A stretch of 64,000 nucleotides of DNA from Acidobacteriota bacterium (lineage in GTDB: Bacteria > Acidobacteriota > Thermoanaerobaculia > Multivoradales > JAGPDF01): assembly GCA_014584695.1 (NCBI GenBank), contig JACTMI010000020.1, forward strand, positions 62,001-126,000, in the 5' to 3' direction. The notes under the pieces were generated by a model that had not been told where the DNA came from, searched no databases, and saw only the letters and a program-made list of their open reading frames with translations. Positions within the stretch are counted from its first letter, which is position 1. The number at the start of each line of letters is the position of its first letter. This document shows, one piece after another, positions 27,373-34,480 of the stretch. The position numbers and the translations under genes are program-made.

Positions 27373-29529
27373 ATGAAAGTGCGGACGACGGCGTTTCGGG
27401 TGGCGGGGATGGACTGCGCCGAGGAGGTCGCGATCCTCAAGCGCGAGCTCGGCGGGCTGGTCGGCGGGGAGGGCAACCTCGGCTTCGATCTGCTGGCGGG
27501 CAAGCTGACCGTGGCGGGAGAGGTCGACGCCGAAGTGGTGCGGCGCCGGATCGCCGCGACCGGGATGCGGGCCGAACCTTGGCTGGCCGGTGCGCGCGCG
27601 GGCGCTGACGGGGCGCGGCGCCGGGGCGCTTGGCTCGCCGCGCTGAGCGGCGCCGCGATGGCGGCCGGATTCGCCGCCCATGCCACGCTCGCGGGCGGCG
27701 TTCTCGCCGCGCTGGGTGCGGGGGAGCTCGCGGCGTCCGCGGTCGCCCTGCCCCTTCCCGCGCGGCTGCTCTACCTCGTCGCGGTGGTGGCGGGTGGCTG
27801 GCTGGTGGCGCCCAAGGCCTGGGCGGCGCTCCGGCGGGCGCGCCCCGACATGCACCTGCTGATGACGATCGCCGTCGCCGGCGCGCTCGGCATCGGCGAA
27901 TGGCTGGAGGCGGCGACGGTCGCTTTCCTCTTCGCCCTGTCGCTGGCGCTCGAAGGGTGGAGCGTCGGGCGGGCCCGGCGGGCGGTCGAGGCGCTGCTCG
28001 AGCTGGCGCCGCCGCTGGTGCGGGTGCGCCGCCCGGATGGCAGCCTGGCCGAGCTGCCCGCGGCCGAGGCCGCCGTCCGCAGCCGCTTCGTGGTCCGCCC
28101 GGGGGAGCGGCTGGCGCTCGACGGCGTGGTCGTCGCCGGCGTCTCGGAGGTCGACCAGTCGCCGCTGACCGGCGAGAGCCTGCCGGTCGCGAAGCAGCCC
28201 GGCGACGAGGTGTTCGCCGGCTCGATCAACGGCCGCGGCGCGCTCGAGGTCGAATCGACGCGGGCGGCGAGCGAGACCACGCTGGCGCGGATCCTCCGCT
28301 CGGTCGAGGAGGCCCGGTCGCGGCGGTCGCCGTCGGAGCGATGGGTGGAGCGGTTCGCGCGCATCTACACGCCGCTCGTCTTCGCCCTGGCGCTGGTGGT
28401 CGGGCTCGGCTGGCCGCTCGCGGGGCTGGCGTCGTGGGGCGACGGGATCTACCGGGGCCTGGCGCTCCTGGTCATCGGCTGCCCCTGCGCGCTGGTGGTC
28501 GCGACCCCGGTCTCGGTCGTCGCCTCCTTGGCCGCGGCCGCCCGCCACGGCGTGCTGATCAAAGGGGGACGCTACGTCGAGGAGCCGGCGCGGGTGGTGA
28601 CCGTGGCGATGGACAAGACCGGCACCTTGACCCGGGGCCGCCCCGCGGTGACCGGGATCGTGCCGCTCTCGGGCCACGACGAGGACGGACTCGTCGCCCG
28701 CGCCGCCGCTCTCGAGGCGCACAGCGAGCACGCGCTCGCCCACGCCATCCGCGACGAGGCGACGCGCCGCGGGCTCGCCGCCGCCGCCGCGGAGGGCTTC
28801 GCGATCCTGCCCGGCCGGGGCGCCGAAGGGTCGATCGGCGGCCGGCGCTTCTGGATCGGCTCGCACCGGATGCTCGAGGAGCGGGGCCAGGAGACGCCGG
28901 AGATCCACGCCCGCATCGAGGCGCTGGCCGCCGGCGGCGCGACCATCGTCGTGGTCGGCAACGAGACCCACGTCTGCGGCCTGATCGCCCTCGCCGACGA
29001 GATCCGCCCCGAGGCCCGGCGGCTGGTCGGCGAGCTCCACGCCGCGGGCGTGCGGCGGGTGGTCATGCTGACCGGCGATCACCGGCCGACCGCGGAGCGG
29101 GTGGCGGCCGTGTGCGGCATCGACGAAGTGCAAGCCGAGCTCTTGCCGGCCGAGAAGCTCGAGGCGATCGAACGGCTGGTGGCGCGCGACCGCCACGTCG
29201 CGATGGTCGGCGACGGCGTCAACGACGCGCCGGCGCTGGCGCGGGCGACGGTCGGCGTCGCCATGGGGGCGGCGGGGACCGACGCCGCGATCGAGACCGC
29301 CGATGTCGCGCTGCTCTCCGACGACCTGTCGCGGCTGCCCTGGCTGATCCGCCACTCCCGCCGCACGCTCGCGACCATCCGCGCCAACGCCGCCTTCGCG
29401 CTCGCCATCAAGGCGGTCTTCGTCGCCTTTGCCCTCGGAGGCATGGCCACGCTCTGGGGCGCCATCGCCGCCGACATGGGCGCCACCCTGCTGGTGATCG
29501 CCAACGCCTTGCGCCTGCTGCGCTCCTGA
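27373..29529 (+). CDS. Zinc/cadmium P1B-type ATPase (ZntA/CadA-like)
   Basis: 718 aa. An N-terminal HMA-like domain carries GMDCAEEV, with one cysteine followed by two glutamates, a variant seen in Zn/Cd pumps. Then come the transmembrane core, LTGES in the actuator (about 268), CPCALVV (about 377), DKTGT (about 416) and GDGVND (about 616). Segment 8 has MATLWGAIAADMGATLL, whose Asp with the preceding KAVFVAFA Lys is typical of P1B-2 Zn2+/Cd2+ pumps rather than copper pumps. It therefore complements the copper-type pump at 1.2 kb. The ATG at 27373 has no good ribosome site. Confidence 0.9.
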   Translation: MKVRTTAFRVAGMDCAEEVAILKRELGGLVGGEGNLGFDLLAGKLTVAGEVDAEVVRRRIAATGMRAEPWLAGARAGADGARRRGAWLAALSGAAMAAGFAAHATLAGGVLAALGAGELAASAVALPLPARLLYLVAVVAGGWLVAPKAWAALRRARPDMHLLMTIAVAGALGIGEWLEAATVAFLFALSLALEGWSVGRARRAVEALLELAPPLVRVRRPDGSLAELPAAEAAVRSRFVVRPGERLALDGVVVAGVSEVDQSPLTGESLPVAKQPGDEVFAGSINGRGALEVESTRAASETTLARILRSVEEARSRRSPSERWVERFARIYTPLVFALALVVGLGWPLAGLASWGDGIYRGLALLVIGCPCALVVATPVSVVASLAAAARHGVLIKGGRYVEEPARVVTVAMDKTGTLTRGRPAVTGIVPLSGHDEDGLVARAAALEAHSEHALAHAIRDEATRRGLAAAAAEGFAILPGRGAEGSIGGRRFWIGSHRMLEERGQETPEIHARIEALAAGGATIVVVGNETHVCGLIALADEIRPEARRLVGELHAAGVRRVVMLTGDHRPTAERVAAVCGIDEVQAELLPAEKLEAIERLVARDRHVAMVGDGVNDAPALARATVGVAMGAAGTDAAIETADVALLSDDLSRLPWLIRHSRRTLATIRANAAFALAIKAVFVAFALGGMATLWGAIAADMGATLLVIANALRLLRS

Positions 29530-29545
29530 GCGACGGCGAGCGCCG

Positions 29546-29875
29546 TCAGTCGGCCGGGGGGGTCGCGGTCAGGCGCAGGCCGACGATCGAGATCAGCAGC
29601 AGCGCCAGGAAACCGAGCCGCGGCGCGGTCACCGGCTCGCCGTAGAGGACGATGCCGAGAACCGCGGCGCCCAGGGCGCCGATTCCGACCCAGACGGCGT
29701 AGGCGGTGCCGATCGGCAGCGTCCGCGCCGCCGCGGCGAGCAGCGCCAGGCTGGCCGCGAGCGTCACCAGGACGAACAGCGTCGGCCCGGGGCGGCGGAG
29801 ACCGTCGGTCGACTTGAGGCCGACCGCCCAGGCGACTTCGAACAGGCCGGCGACGAACAGGAGGATCCAGGACAT
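29546..29875 (-). CDS. gdx: Guanidinium exporter (SMR family, SugE/Gdx)
   Basis: 109 aa with four short membrane helices, the usual small multidrug resistance size. MSWILLFVAGLFEVAWAVGLK has the functional Glu (residue 13) and the Trp/Lys pattern of the Gdx subgroup, and TAYAVWVGIGALGAAVLG forms helix 3. Gdx exports guanidinium in exchange for protons as a dual-topology dimer. The assignment as Gdx instead of a drug exporter is strongly supported by the guanidine-III riboswitch directly upstream. It is convergent with the zinc ATPase (16-bp gap). Confidence 0.95.
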   Translation of the reverse strand: MSWILLFVAGLFEVAWAVGLKSTDGLRRPGPTLFVLVTLAASLALLAAAARTLPIGTAYAVWVGIGALGAAVLGIVLYGEPVTAPRLGFLALLLISIVGLRLTATPPAD

Positions 29876-29894
29876 GACGAGGCCTCGCTTTCCC

Positions 29895-29935
29895 GCGTCG
29901 TCTTGTCCTGACCGGGTACGACGCGCCTCGTCCGG
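29895..29935 (-). ncRNA. Guanidine-III riboswitch (ykkC-III)
   Basis: The 41-nt minus-strand element, from CCGGACGAGG through GTACCCGGTCAGGACAAG to ACGACGC, matches the known guanidine-III aptamer almost base for base. Differences from the Thermobifida aptamer (as I recall it) include a compensatory pair (GCGTCG/CGACGC), so the stem is conserved by covariation. The ATG lies 19 nt downstream with GAGG as ribosome site. The aptamer segment GACGAGGC is fully complementary to GCCTCGTC just before the ATG, a plausible off-state. A TAGCAT -10-like box lies at 29977-29972. Confidence 0.95.
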
Positions 29936-29988
29936 GCCGCTCCCCGAGGCAGCCGGGGGAGCGGCGGCTGGATGCTACCAACCCGGCC

Positions 29989-30321
29989 TCAGGCGGCGCG
30001 CGACTCGAGCCACTGGCGCAGCGCGGCCTTGGGCGCGGCGCCCGCCACCCGATCGACCTCCTGACCGCCGGCGAACAGGATCATGGTCGGGATGCCGGAG
30101 ATGTGGAAGGGATAGGTGAGCTCCGGCAGGGCGTCGACGTCGACCTTGGCGATGCGGACCCGGCCGGCGAGCTCGACCGACAGCTCTTCGAGGATCGGCG
30201 CCACCATTCGGCAGGGGGCGCACCAGGCGGCCCAGAAATCGACCAGGACCGGGGTCGGGCCGGCGAGGGTGTCGCGGAAGTGCTGCTGGTCACGAATCTG
30301 CACGATGGACTCGGAAGCCAT
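29989..30321 (-). CDS. trxA: Thioredoxin
   Basis: 110 aa cytoplasmic thioredoxin. ATG 30321 follows AGGAG; an upstream ATG at 30384 would add a disordered tail. The active site is WCAPC (about residues 34-38 of this start), a mild variant of WCGPC. The cis-proline is in GIPTM and the buried Asp in LVDFWA. The fold is complete. It reduces cytoplasmic disulfides. It sits between the ECF sigma gene and gdx on the same strand, but with a 105-bp gap on the sigma side, so separate transcription is possible. Confidence 0.93.
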   Translation of the reverse strand: MASESIVQIRDQQHFRDTLAGPTPVLVDFWAAWCAPCRMVAPILEELSVELAGRVRIAKVDVDALPELTYPFHISGIPTMILFAGGQEVDRVAGAAPKAALRQWLESRAA

Positions 30322-30426
30322 ATCTCGTCTCCTGACGGCTCGTCTCTCGTCGGGTGGGCCCGCCGCGGACGGACCGGCGTTCAACGGGGAAGAGACACCG
30401 GGGCCGGAAGAGGTTCCCGGGAGGGC

Positions 30427-31236
30427 TCAGGCGCCCGCGTCCGCCCCCAGGATCCGGGCCCGCAGCCGGGCGGGTAGCGGCTCGCGCCCGAACGAGGCGC
30501 AGGTGGCGCCGGCCAGGTCGAGGGTGCCGAGCAGCGAGCGGCAGCGCTCGCACAGGGCCTGATCGGAGTAGGGAAAGGGGGCGCGGCGGTCCATCGCCTC
30601 GAGCTTGGAGCGCAGCAGGTCGAGGCAGACCTGGCGTCCGTGGCCCGGCGGCCGCGCGGGTCGCTGCGGCAGACCCTGCTCGAGCACGGCCCGCAGCTTC
30701 AGCCGGGCGCGGTGGAGCCGCGTCTTGACCGTCGCCTCGCGGATGCCGAGCACGGCGGCGATCTCCGCCATCGTCAGCTCGGCGACGTCGGCGAGCACCA
30801 GCGTCCGCCGGAAGGGCTCGGGCAGCTCGGTGAGCGCACGCTCGACCAGCTCGCGCGCCTCGGCGCGGAGGCGCTCCCGGTGCGGATCGTCGCCGCCGTC
30901 ACCAACGGCTCCTCCGAGATCGGGCAGCGAGGCGGCGGGGCGCGGCAGCAGCTCGTCGAGCGATTCCATCCGGGCCGGCTCGCCGGCGCGGCGGCGGTGC
31001 ATCCGCTGGCAGACCCGGCGGGCGATGGCGTAGAGCCAGGCGCGGGCCTGCGCCGGGTCGGCGAGCTGGTCCCAGGCGCGAAAGGCGCGGGCGAAGGTCT
31101 CCTGCACGACGTCCTCGGCGTCGGAGCCGTCGCCGCAGCTGCGCCGCGTGAAGGCGAGCAGCTTCGCCCCCTCGGCGTCGAGCAGCCGCTCGATGGCGGC
31201 GTGGCGCTCGGCGGCGGGGGCGGGCGCCTCGCTCAC
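30427..31236 (-). CDS. ECF sigma factor with C-terminal cysteine-rich extension
   Basis: 269 aa. Sigma-2 region: DAEDVVQETFARAFRAWDQ. Sigma-4 with its helix-turn-helix: MAEIAAVLGIREATVKTRLH. After about residue 190 comes a 75-residue extension with VCLDLLRSKLEAM and CERCRSLLG, reminiscent of the zinc-binding anti-sigma module normally found on a separate protein. No separate anti-sigma gene is adjacent. The GTG start abuts the DUF190 stop (TGAGTG), so translation is coupled. Target promoters cannot be read here. Confidence 0.85.
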   Translation of the reverse strand: MSEAPAPAAERHAAIERLLDAEGAKLLAFTRRSCGDGSDAEDVVQETFARAFRAWDQLADPAQARAWLYAIARRVCQRMHRRRAGEPARMESLDELLPRPAASLPDLGGAVGDGGDDPHRERLRAEARELVERALTELPEPFRRTLVLADVAELTMAEIAAVLGIREATVKTRLHRARLKLRAVLEQGLPQRPARPPGHGRQVCLDLLRSKLEAMDRRAPFPYSDQALCERCRSLLGTLDLAGATCASFGREPLPARLRARILGADAGA

Positions 31237-31590
31237 TCAGACGCCGCCTCGGCGGTCGGCCTGGTGCCGGTAGAGGACCACCTGGACGCGCTCGAGCGTC
31301 GCCAGCCCGTCGCCGATCCAGGGTCCGATCTCGTCGAGGAAGCGCCGGATCTTCTCGGTCTCGTCCACCACCTCCACGACGATCGGCAGGTCCTCCGACA
31401 GGCGCAGGATCGAGGCGCGGTGAATGCGCGAGTTGGCGCCGTAGCCGACGATGCCGCGCAGCACCGTGGCGCCGGCGAGGCCGTCCGCGCGGGCCTTCTG
31501 CACGATGGCATCGTAGAGCGGCAGGCCGTCGCGGCGGTCCGACTCGCCGAGGAAGAGGCGGAGCAGCGTCCGTTCGCCTTCGAGCTTCAT
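31237..31590 (-). CDS. DUF190 family protein
   Basis: 117 aa, PII-like ferredoxin fold by family. Visible blocks are MKLEGERTLLRLFLGESDR, PLYDAIVQKARADGLAGATV, GIVGYGANSRIHRA and LSEDLPIVVEVVDETEKI. The family is known to sit next to crcB fluoride channels, as it does here (10-nt gap), and has been proposed to be a small ligand-binding regulator. No experimental function is established. Stop and sigma start are adjacent. Spacing suggests crcB, DUF190 and the sigma gene are one operon. Confidence 0.92.
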   Translation of the reverse strand: MKLEGERTLLRLFLGESDRRDGLPLYDAIVQKARADGLAGATVLRGIVGYGANSRIHRASILRLSEDLPIVVEVVDETEKIRRFLDEIGPWIGDGLATLERVQVVLYRHQADRRGGV

Positions 31591-31600
31591 GTCGCCTCCC

Positions 31601-31993
31601 TCACAGCGCGCGCGCGGCCGCGGCGCCGAGCCAGACCCCCGCCAGGCCGAGCGCCACGCTGACCGCGACGTTGGCTGCGGCGAGCGCGAAGTTGCCGCCC
31701 CGCGCCAGCTCGATCGTCTCGTAGCCGAAGGTCGAGAAGGTGGTGAAGCCGCCGAGCAGGCCGATCAGCGCGCAGGTCCGCACCGCCGGATCGACCGCCA
31801 GCCGCTCGCCGAGCAGGGTCGCCAGGAAGCCGACGGCGAGGCAGCCGAGCCCGTTGACCGCGAGCGTGCCGGCGGGGAAGAGGGCGATCCAGCCCATACC
31901 GGCGGAAGCCCGCTGCTGGACCCAGCCGCCCACCAGGTAGCGGGCGACGGATCCGGCCGCCCCGCCGAGCGCCACGGCGACGATCTCGCGCAC
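31601..31993 (-). CDS. crcB: Fluoride channel CrcB/Fluc
   Basis: 130 aa with four membrane helices. The hallmarks are GGAAGSVARYLVGG, the conserved Asn in TLAVNGLGCLAVGF and the phenylalanine/threonine track GGFTTFSTFGYE. It forms a dual-topology dimer that lets F- leave the cell. The GTG start has no ribosome site, but TAGACT lies 6 nt before it, consistent with leaderless translation. No fluoride riboswitch is present upstream. Operon: crcB, DUF190, ECF sigma. Confidence 0.95.
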   Translation of the reverse strand: MREIVAVALGGAAGSVARYLVGGWVQQRASAGMGWIALFPAGTLAVNGLGCLAVGFLATLLGERLAVDPAVRTCALIGLLGGFTTFSTFGYETIELARGGNFALAAANVAVSVALGLAGVWLGAAAARAL

Positions 31994-32015
31994 CAGAACA
32001 GTCTAGCTGAGGGCC

Positions 32016-32510
32016 CTAGTCACAGCGGTCGGCCGCGGCCCGGCCGGCGATGCGGGAGCCCTCCTCGGTCGCGCAGTCGAGCTCGAGAGCGACCCGGCGG
32101 ACGTGGACTTCGTTGATGATCCAGCCGGTCGGCGCCAGCGTGAAGGTGAAGGTCTCGCAGTCGTCGCGGAAGAAGACGACGGAGCGCTCGAACCGGTCCT
32201 CGGAGTCGAAGACCCGCACGGCCGGCCCGAACAGCGGATCGATCACCAGGCGCACGACGAGCCGCGACGAGGCGTCCTCGAGGTCGACGCCCAGGAACCG
32301 CTCCGGGTCGCCCGAGCTGCAGGCGGTCGGCGCGATCCGGGCCGCCGGGCCGAAGGACGAGGCGACCTCGAAGTGGCCGAGCCGCGCCCCCTCCGCGCCA
32401 TCTCGCGAACCGGGAGCGGCGGAGGGAAGCGATAGACAGCCGCCGCCGAGCAGCGCGGGGGCCGAGAGGGCGAGAAGCGACAGGGCGGTCCGGGGGGAGA
32501 TCATGGTCAC
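32016..32510 (-). CDS. Lipoprotein of unknown function
   Basis: 164 aa. The GTG at 32510 has GGAG 6 nt upstream; an ATG two codons later is the alternative. The signal ends in lipobox ALLGGGC, with the lipidated Cys near residue 25. The mature domain is beta-rich (LVVRLVIDPLFGPAVRVFD, SVVFFRDDCETFTFTLAP, GWIINEVHVRRVALELDC) with paired cysteines that could bridge. No family recognised. It is about 20 bp upstream of crcB on the same strand, but a promoter for crcB probably lies in that gap. Confidence 0.55.
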   Translation of the reverse strand: MTMISPRTALSLLALSAPALLGGGCLSLPSAAPGSRDGAEGARLGHFEVASSFGPAARIAPTACSSGDPERFLGVDLEDASSRLVVRLVIDPLFGPAVRVFDSEDRFERSVVFFRDDCETFTFTLAPTGWIINEVHVRRVALELDCATEEGSRIAGRAAADRCD

Positions 32511-32602
32511 GGGGCGCTCCGGGGCGGGAGAATACGACGGGAGCCGGCGAGTGGGGCGGCTCGGCGGCGCGGCTCGGTTGCTCCGAGCGCGAGGAGGCGG
32601 CG

Positions 32603-33235
32603 ATGGCGGGGATGTCCTGGAGGAGCGAGCTCGCGGGTTGGGAGCTCGCCTGGAACCGAGTCGAGATCGCGGGCGACCCGGCTGGGCCGGCGCGGCTGGC
32701 CGCTCGCCGGGCCCGCGTCGTCGCCCGCCTGCGCGAGCGCTGGACTCCGGCGGCGCTGGGCGAGGATCCGGTGGTGGCCGCCCTGCGCCGGCTGTTCAAG
32801 GCGGCCGGCACCGATCCGTCGCGCTACCGGCCCTCCTCCGAGGCGCTGCTGCGCCGGGTGCTCAAGGGCGAGGAGCTGCCGGCGATCCACCCGCTGGTCG
32901 ATCTCAACAACCTGTTGTCGATCGAGCTCAAGGTGCCCGCCTGCGTGCTCGCCGAGGGGACCTTCGAGCCCCCCGTCCTCCTGCGCGCCGGGCGCGCCGG
33001 CGAGACGCTCGACTCGATGCGCGGGCCGCTCGATCTCGCCGGCAAGCCCCTGCTCGCCGACGCCGCCGGAGCGTTCGGCACCCCGATCACCGACTCCCAT
33101 CGGGTCAAGGTCCGCCCGGAGACCACGCGCGCCTGGCTGGTCGCCTACCTGCCCGCGGGCGAGCTCGACGCCGAGGCCGCCGCAGCGGTGCTCGCCGACA
33201 TCCTCGAAGAGGCGCCGGTCGCCCGCGCGCGCTAG
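32603..33235 (+). CDS. B3/B4 domain protein (PheRS beta B3/B4-like)
   Basis: 210 aa with GAGGAGG before the ATG. The B3/B4 fold, found in the phenylalanyl-tRNA synthetase beta chain as editing or tRNA-binding domain, is here free-standing. Visible blocks are YRPSSEALLRRVLKGEELP, HPLVDLNNLLSIELKVP and GTPITDSHRVKVRPETTRA, the last being the signature strand. Stand-alone members may hydrolyse mischarged aminoacyl-tRNA, but this is not established. Twelve nt separate it from yhbY, so they may share transcripts. Confidence 0.85.
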   Translation: MAGMSWRSELAGWELAWNRVEIAGDPAGPARLAARRARVVARLRERWTPAALGEDPVVAALRRLFKAAGTDPSRYRPSSEALLRRVLKGEELPAIHPLVDLNNLLSIELKVPACVLAEGTFEPPVLLRAGRAGETLDSMRGPLDLAGKPLLADAAGAFGTPITDSHRVKVRPETTRAWLVAYLPAGELDAEAAAAVLADILEEAPVARAR

Positions 33236-33246
33236 ACTGCGGTTCG

Positions 33247-33555
33247 ATGAGTCTCGACCTCTCGCCGCGCCAGCGCAAGTTCCTGCGCGGACTCGCCCAC
33301 GGCTTCGAGCCGCTCGTCCACCTCGGCAAGGGGGGGCTGACCGAGCCGGTGGTCGCGCAGATCGACCGCGCCCTCGCCGACCACGAGCTGATCAAGATCC
33401 GCTTCGTCGCCGGCAAGGAAGAGAAAGAGACCGCGCTCGCCGAGATCGTCCGCCGCCTGGGCTGCGCCGAAGTCGGCCGCGTCGGTCACGTCGCCGTCCT
33501 CTACCGGCCGCATCCCGAACCCGCGAAACGGAAGATCCACCTCCTCGGCCGGTAG
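33247..33555 (+). CDS. yhbY: YhbY-family ribosome-assembly RNA-binding protein
   Basis: 102 aa CRS1/YhbY domain. MSLDLSPRQRKFLRGLAHG, VHLGKGGLTEPVVAQIDRAL and ELIKIRFVAGKEEKE with the GKGG loop are exact family features. It binds pre-50S particles and takes part in large-subunit assembly. The ATG at 33247 has no Shine-Dalgarno; TAGACT, which overlaps the stop of the gene before, lies 8 nt upstream. The usual full-length domain is present with a short basic C-terminus. Confidence 0.95.
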   Translation: MSLDLSPRQRKFLRGLAHGFEPLVHLGKGGLTEPVVAQIDRALADHELIKIRFVAGKEEKETALAEIVRRLGCAEVGRVGHVAVLYRPHPEPAKRKIHLLGR

Positions 33556-33731
33556 GCGAGCGACACAGCAGCAGCCTCCGAGCGAGAGCCCATGCCCTTG
33601 CCGCCCCGGGGGGTGAGGGGCCGGGGCGACGGGGGCGTCGGATACACTGCGGAGCGCGCGGAGCGGCCCCGGCGGGCCGGAATACCCGGGTCGCGCACGA
33701 CGTTTTCACGGCACGACGAGGAGACTCGCCC

Positions 33732-34427
33732 ATGCTCGGATTCGACCCCATCTATTTCGTCTTCCTGGCCCCGGCCCTGGCCCTCTCGCTGTGGGCCAGC
33801 TTCCGGACCAAGTCGGCGTTCAACAAGTACTCGAAGGTCCGCGTCTCGACCGGCCTCACCGGCGCCCAGGCGGCGCAGCGTCTCCTCGACGCCGCCGGCA
33901 TCACGGACGTCCAAGTGGTGCCGCACAAGGGGACGCTCTCGGATCACTACAACCCGATCACCAAGACCCTCGCCCTCTCCGAGCCGGTCTACGGCGTGCC
34001 CTCGGTGGCGGCGGTCGGCGTCGCCTGCCACGAGGCCGGCCACGCCATCCAGCACGCGGTCGCCTACAAGCCGCTGTGGCTGCGCTCGCTGCTGGTGCCG
34101 ACCGCCAACATCGGCTCCTCGATCGGCTACCTGGTGATGGTCTTCGGCTTGATCCTCGGGTCGATGAACATGTTCCTGGTCGGGGTCGTCCTCTTCTCCT
34201 GCGTCCTGCTGTTCCAGCTCGTGACGCTGCCGGTCGAGTTCGACGCCTCGGCCCGCGCCAAGCAGCTCGCGGTCTCGAACGGCATCGTGCTGGCGCAGGA
34301 GCGCGAGGGGATGGACCGCGTGCTCAACGCGGCGGCGCTCACCTACGTCGCCGCGGCGGTCTCGACGCTGCTGACGCTGCTCTACTTCCTCTTCCGCGCC
34401 GGCCTCCTGGGCGGCCGCCGCGACTGA
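33732..34427 (+). CDS. Membrane zinc metallopeptidase (YugP-like, Zn_peptidase_2)
   Basis: 231 aa. A first membrane helix (YFVFLAPALALSLWASF) is followed by a cytoplasmic domain with STGLTGAQAAQRLLDAAG, DHYNPITKTLALSE, and the zinc site VACHEAGHAIQHA. Two or three further membrane helices come after it, with EFDASARAKQL as a third ligand region. The layout is that of the YugP family, proposed to act in membrane protein quality control. It precedes the gamma-glutamyltransferase by 53 bp on the same strand. The substrate is unknown. Confidence 0.9.
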   Translation: MLGFDPIYFVFLAPALALSLWASFRTKSAFNKYSKVRVSTGLTGAQAAQRLLDAAGITDVQVVPHKGTLSDHYNPITKTLALSEPVYGVPSVAAVGVACHEAGHAIQHAVAYKPLWLRSLLVPTANIGSSIGYLVMVFGLILGSMNMFLVGVVLFSCVLLFQLVTLPVEFDASARAKQLAVSNGIVLAQEREGMDRVLNAAALTYVAAAVSTLLTLLYFLFRAGLLGGRRD

Positions 34428-34480
34428 GCCGACGACGGCGCGCGCGAGGTAGTCTCGGCCCCGACCCCACGGAGGCCGCC

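Noticed and set aside
27037-29355. A 772-codon open frame on the minus strand over the zinc ATPase
   Set aside because: Antisense shadow; the plus frame has CPC, DKTGT and GDGVND motifs.
31994-32040. Fluoride riboswitch before crcB
   Set aside because: The gap is too short and lacks the conserved GGNGAUGR-type motif; a -10 box lies 6 nt before the start instead.
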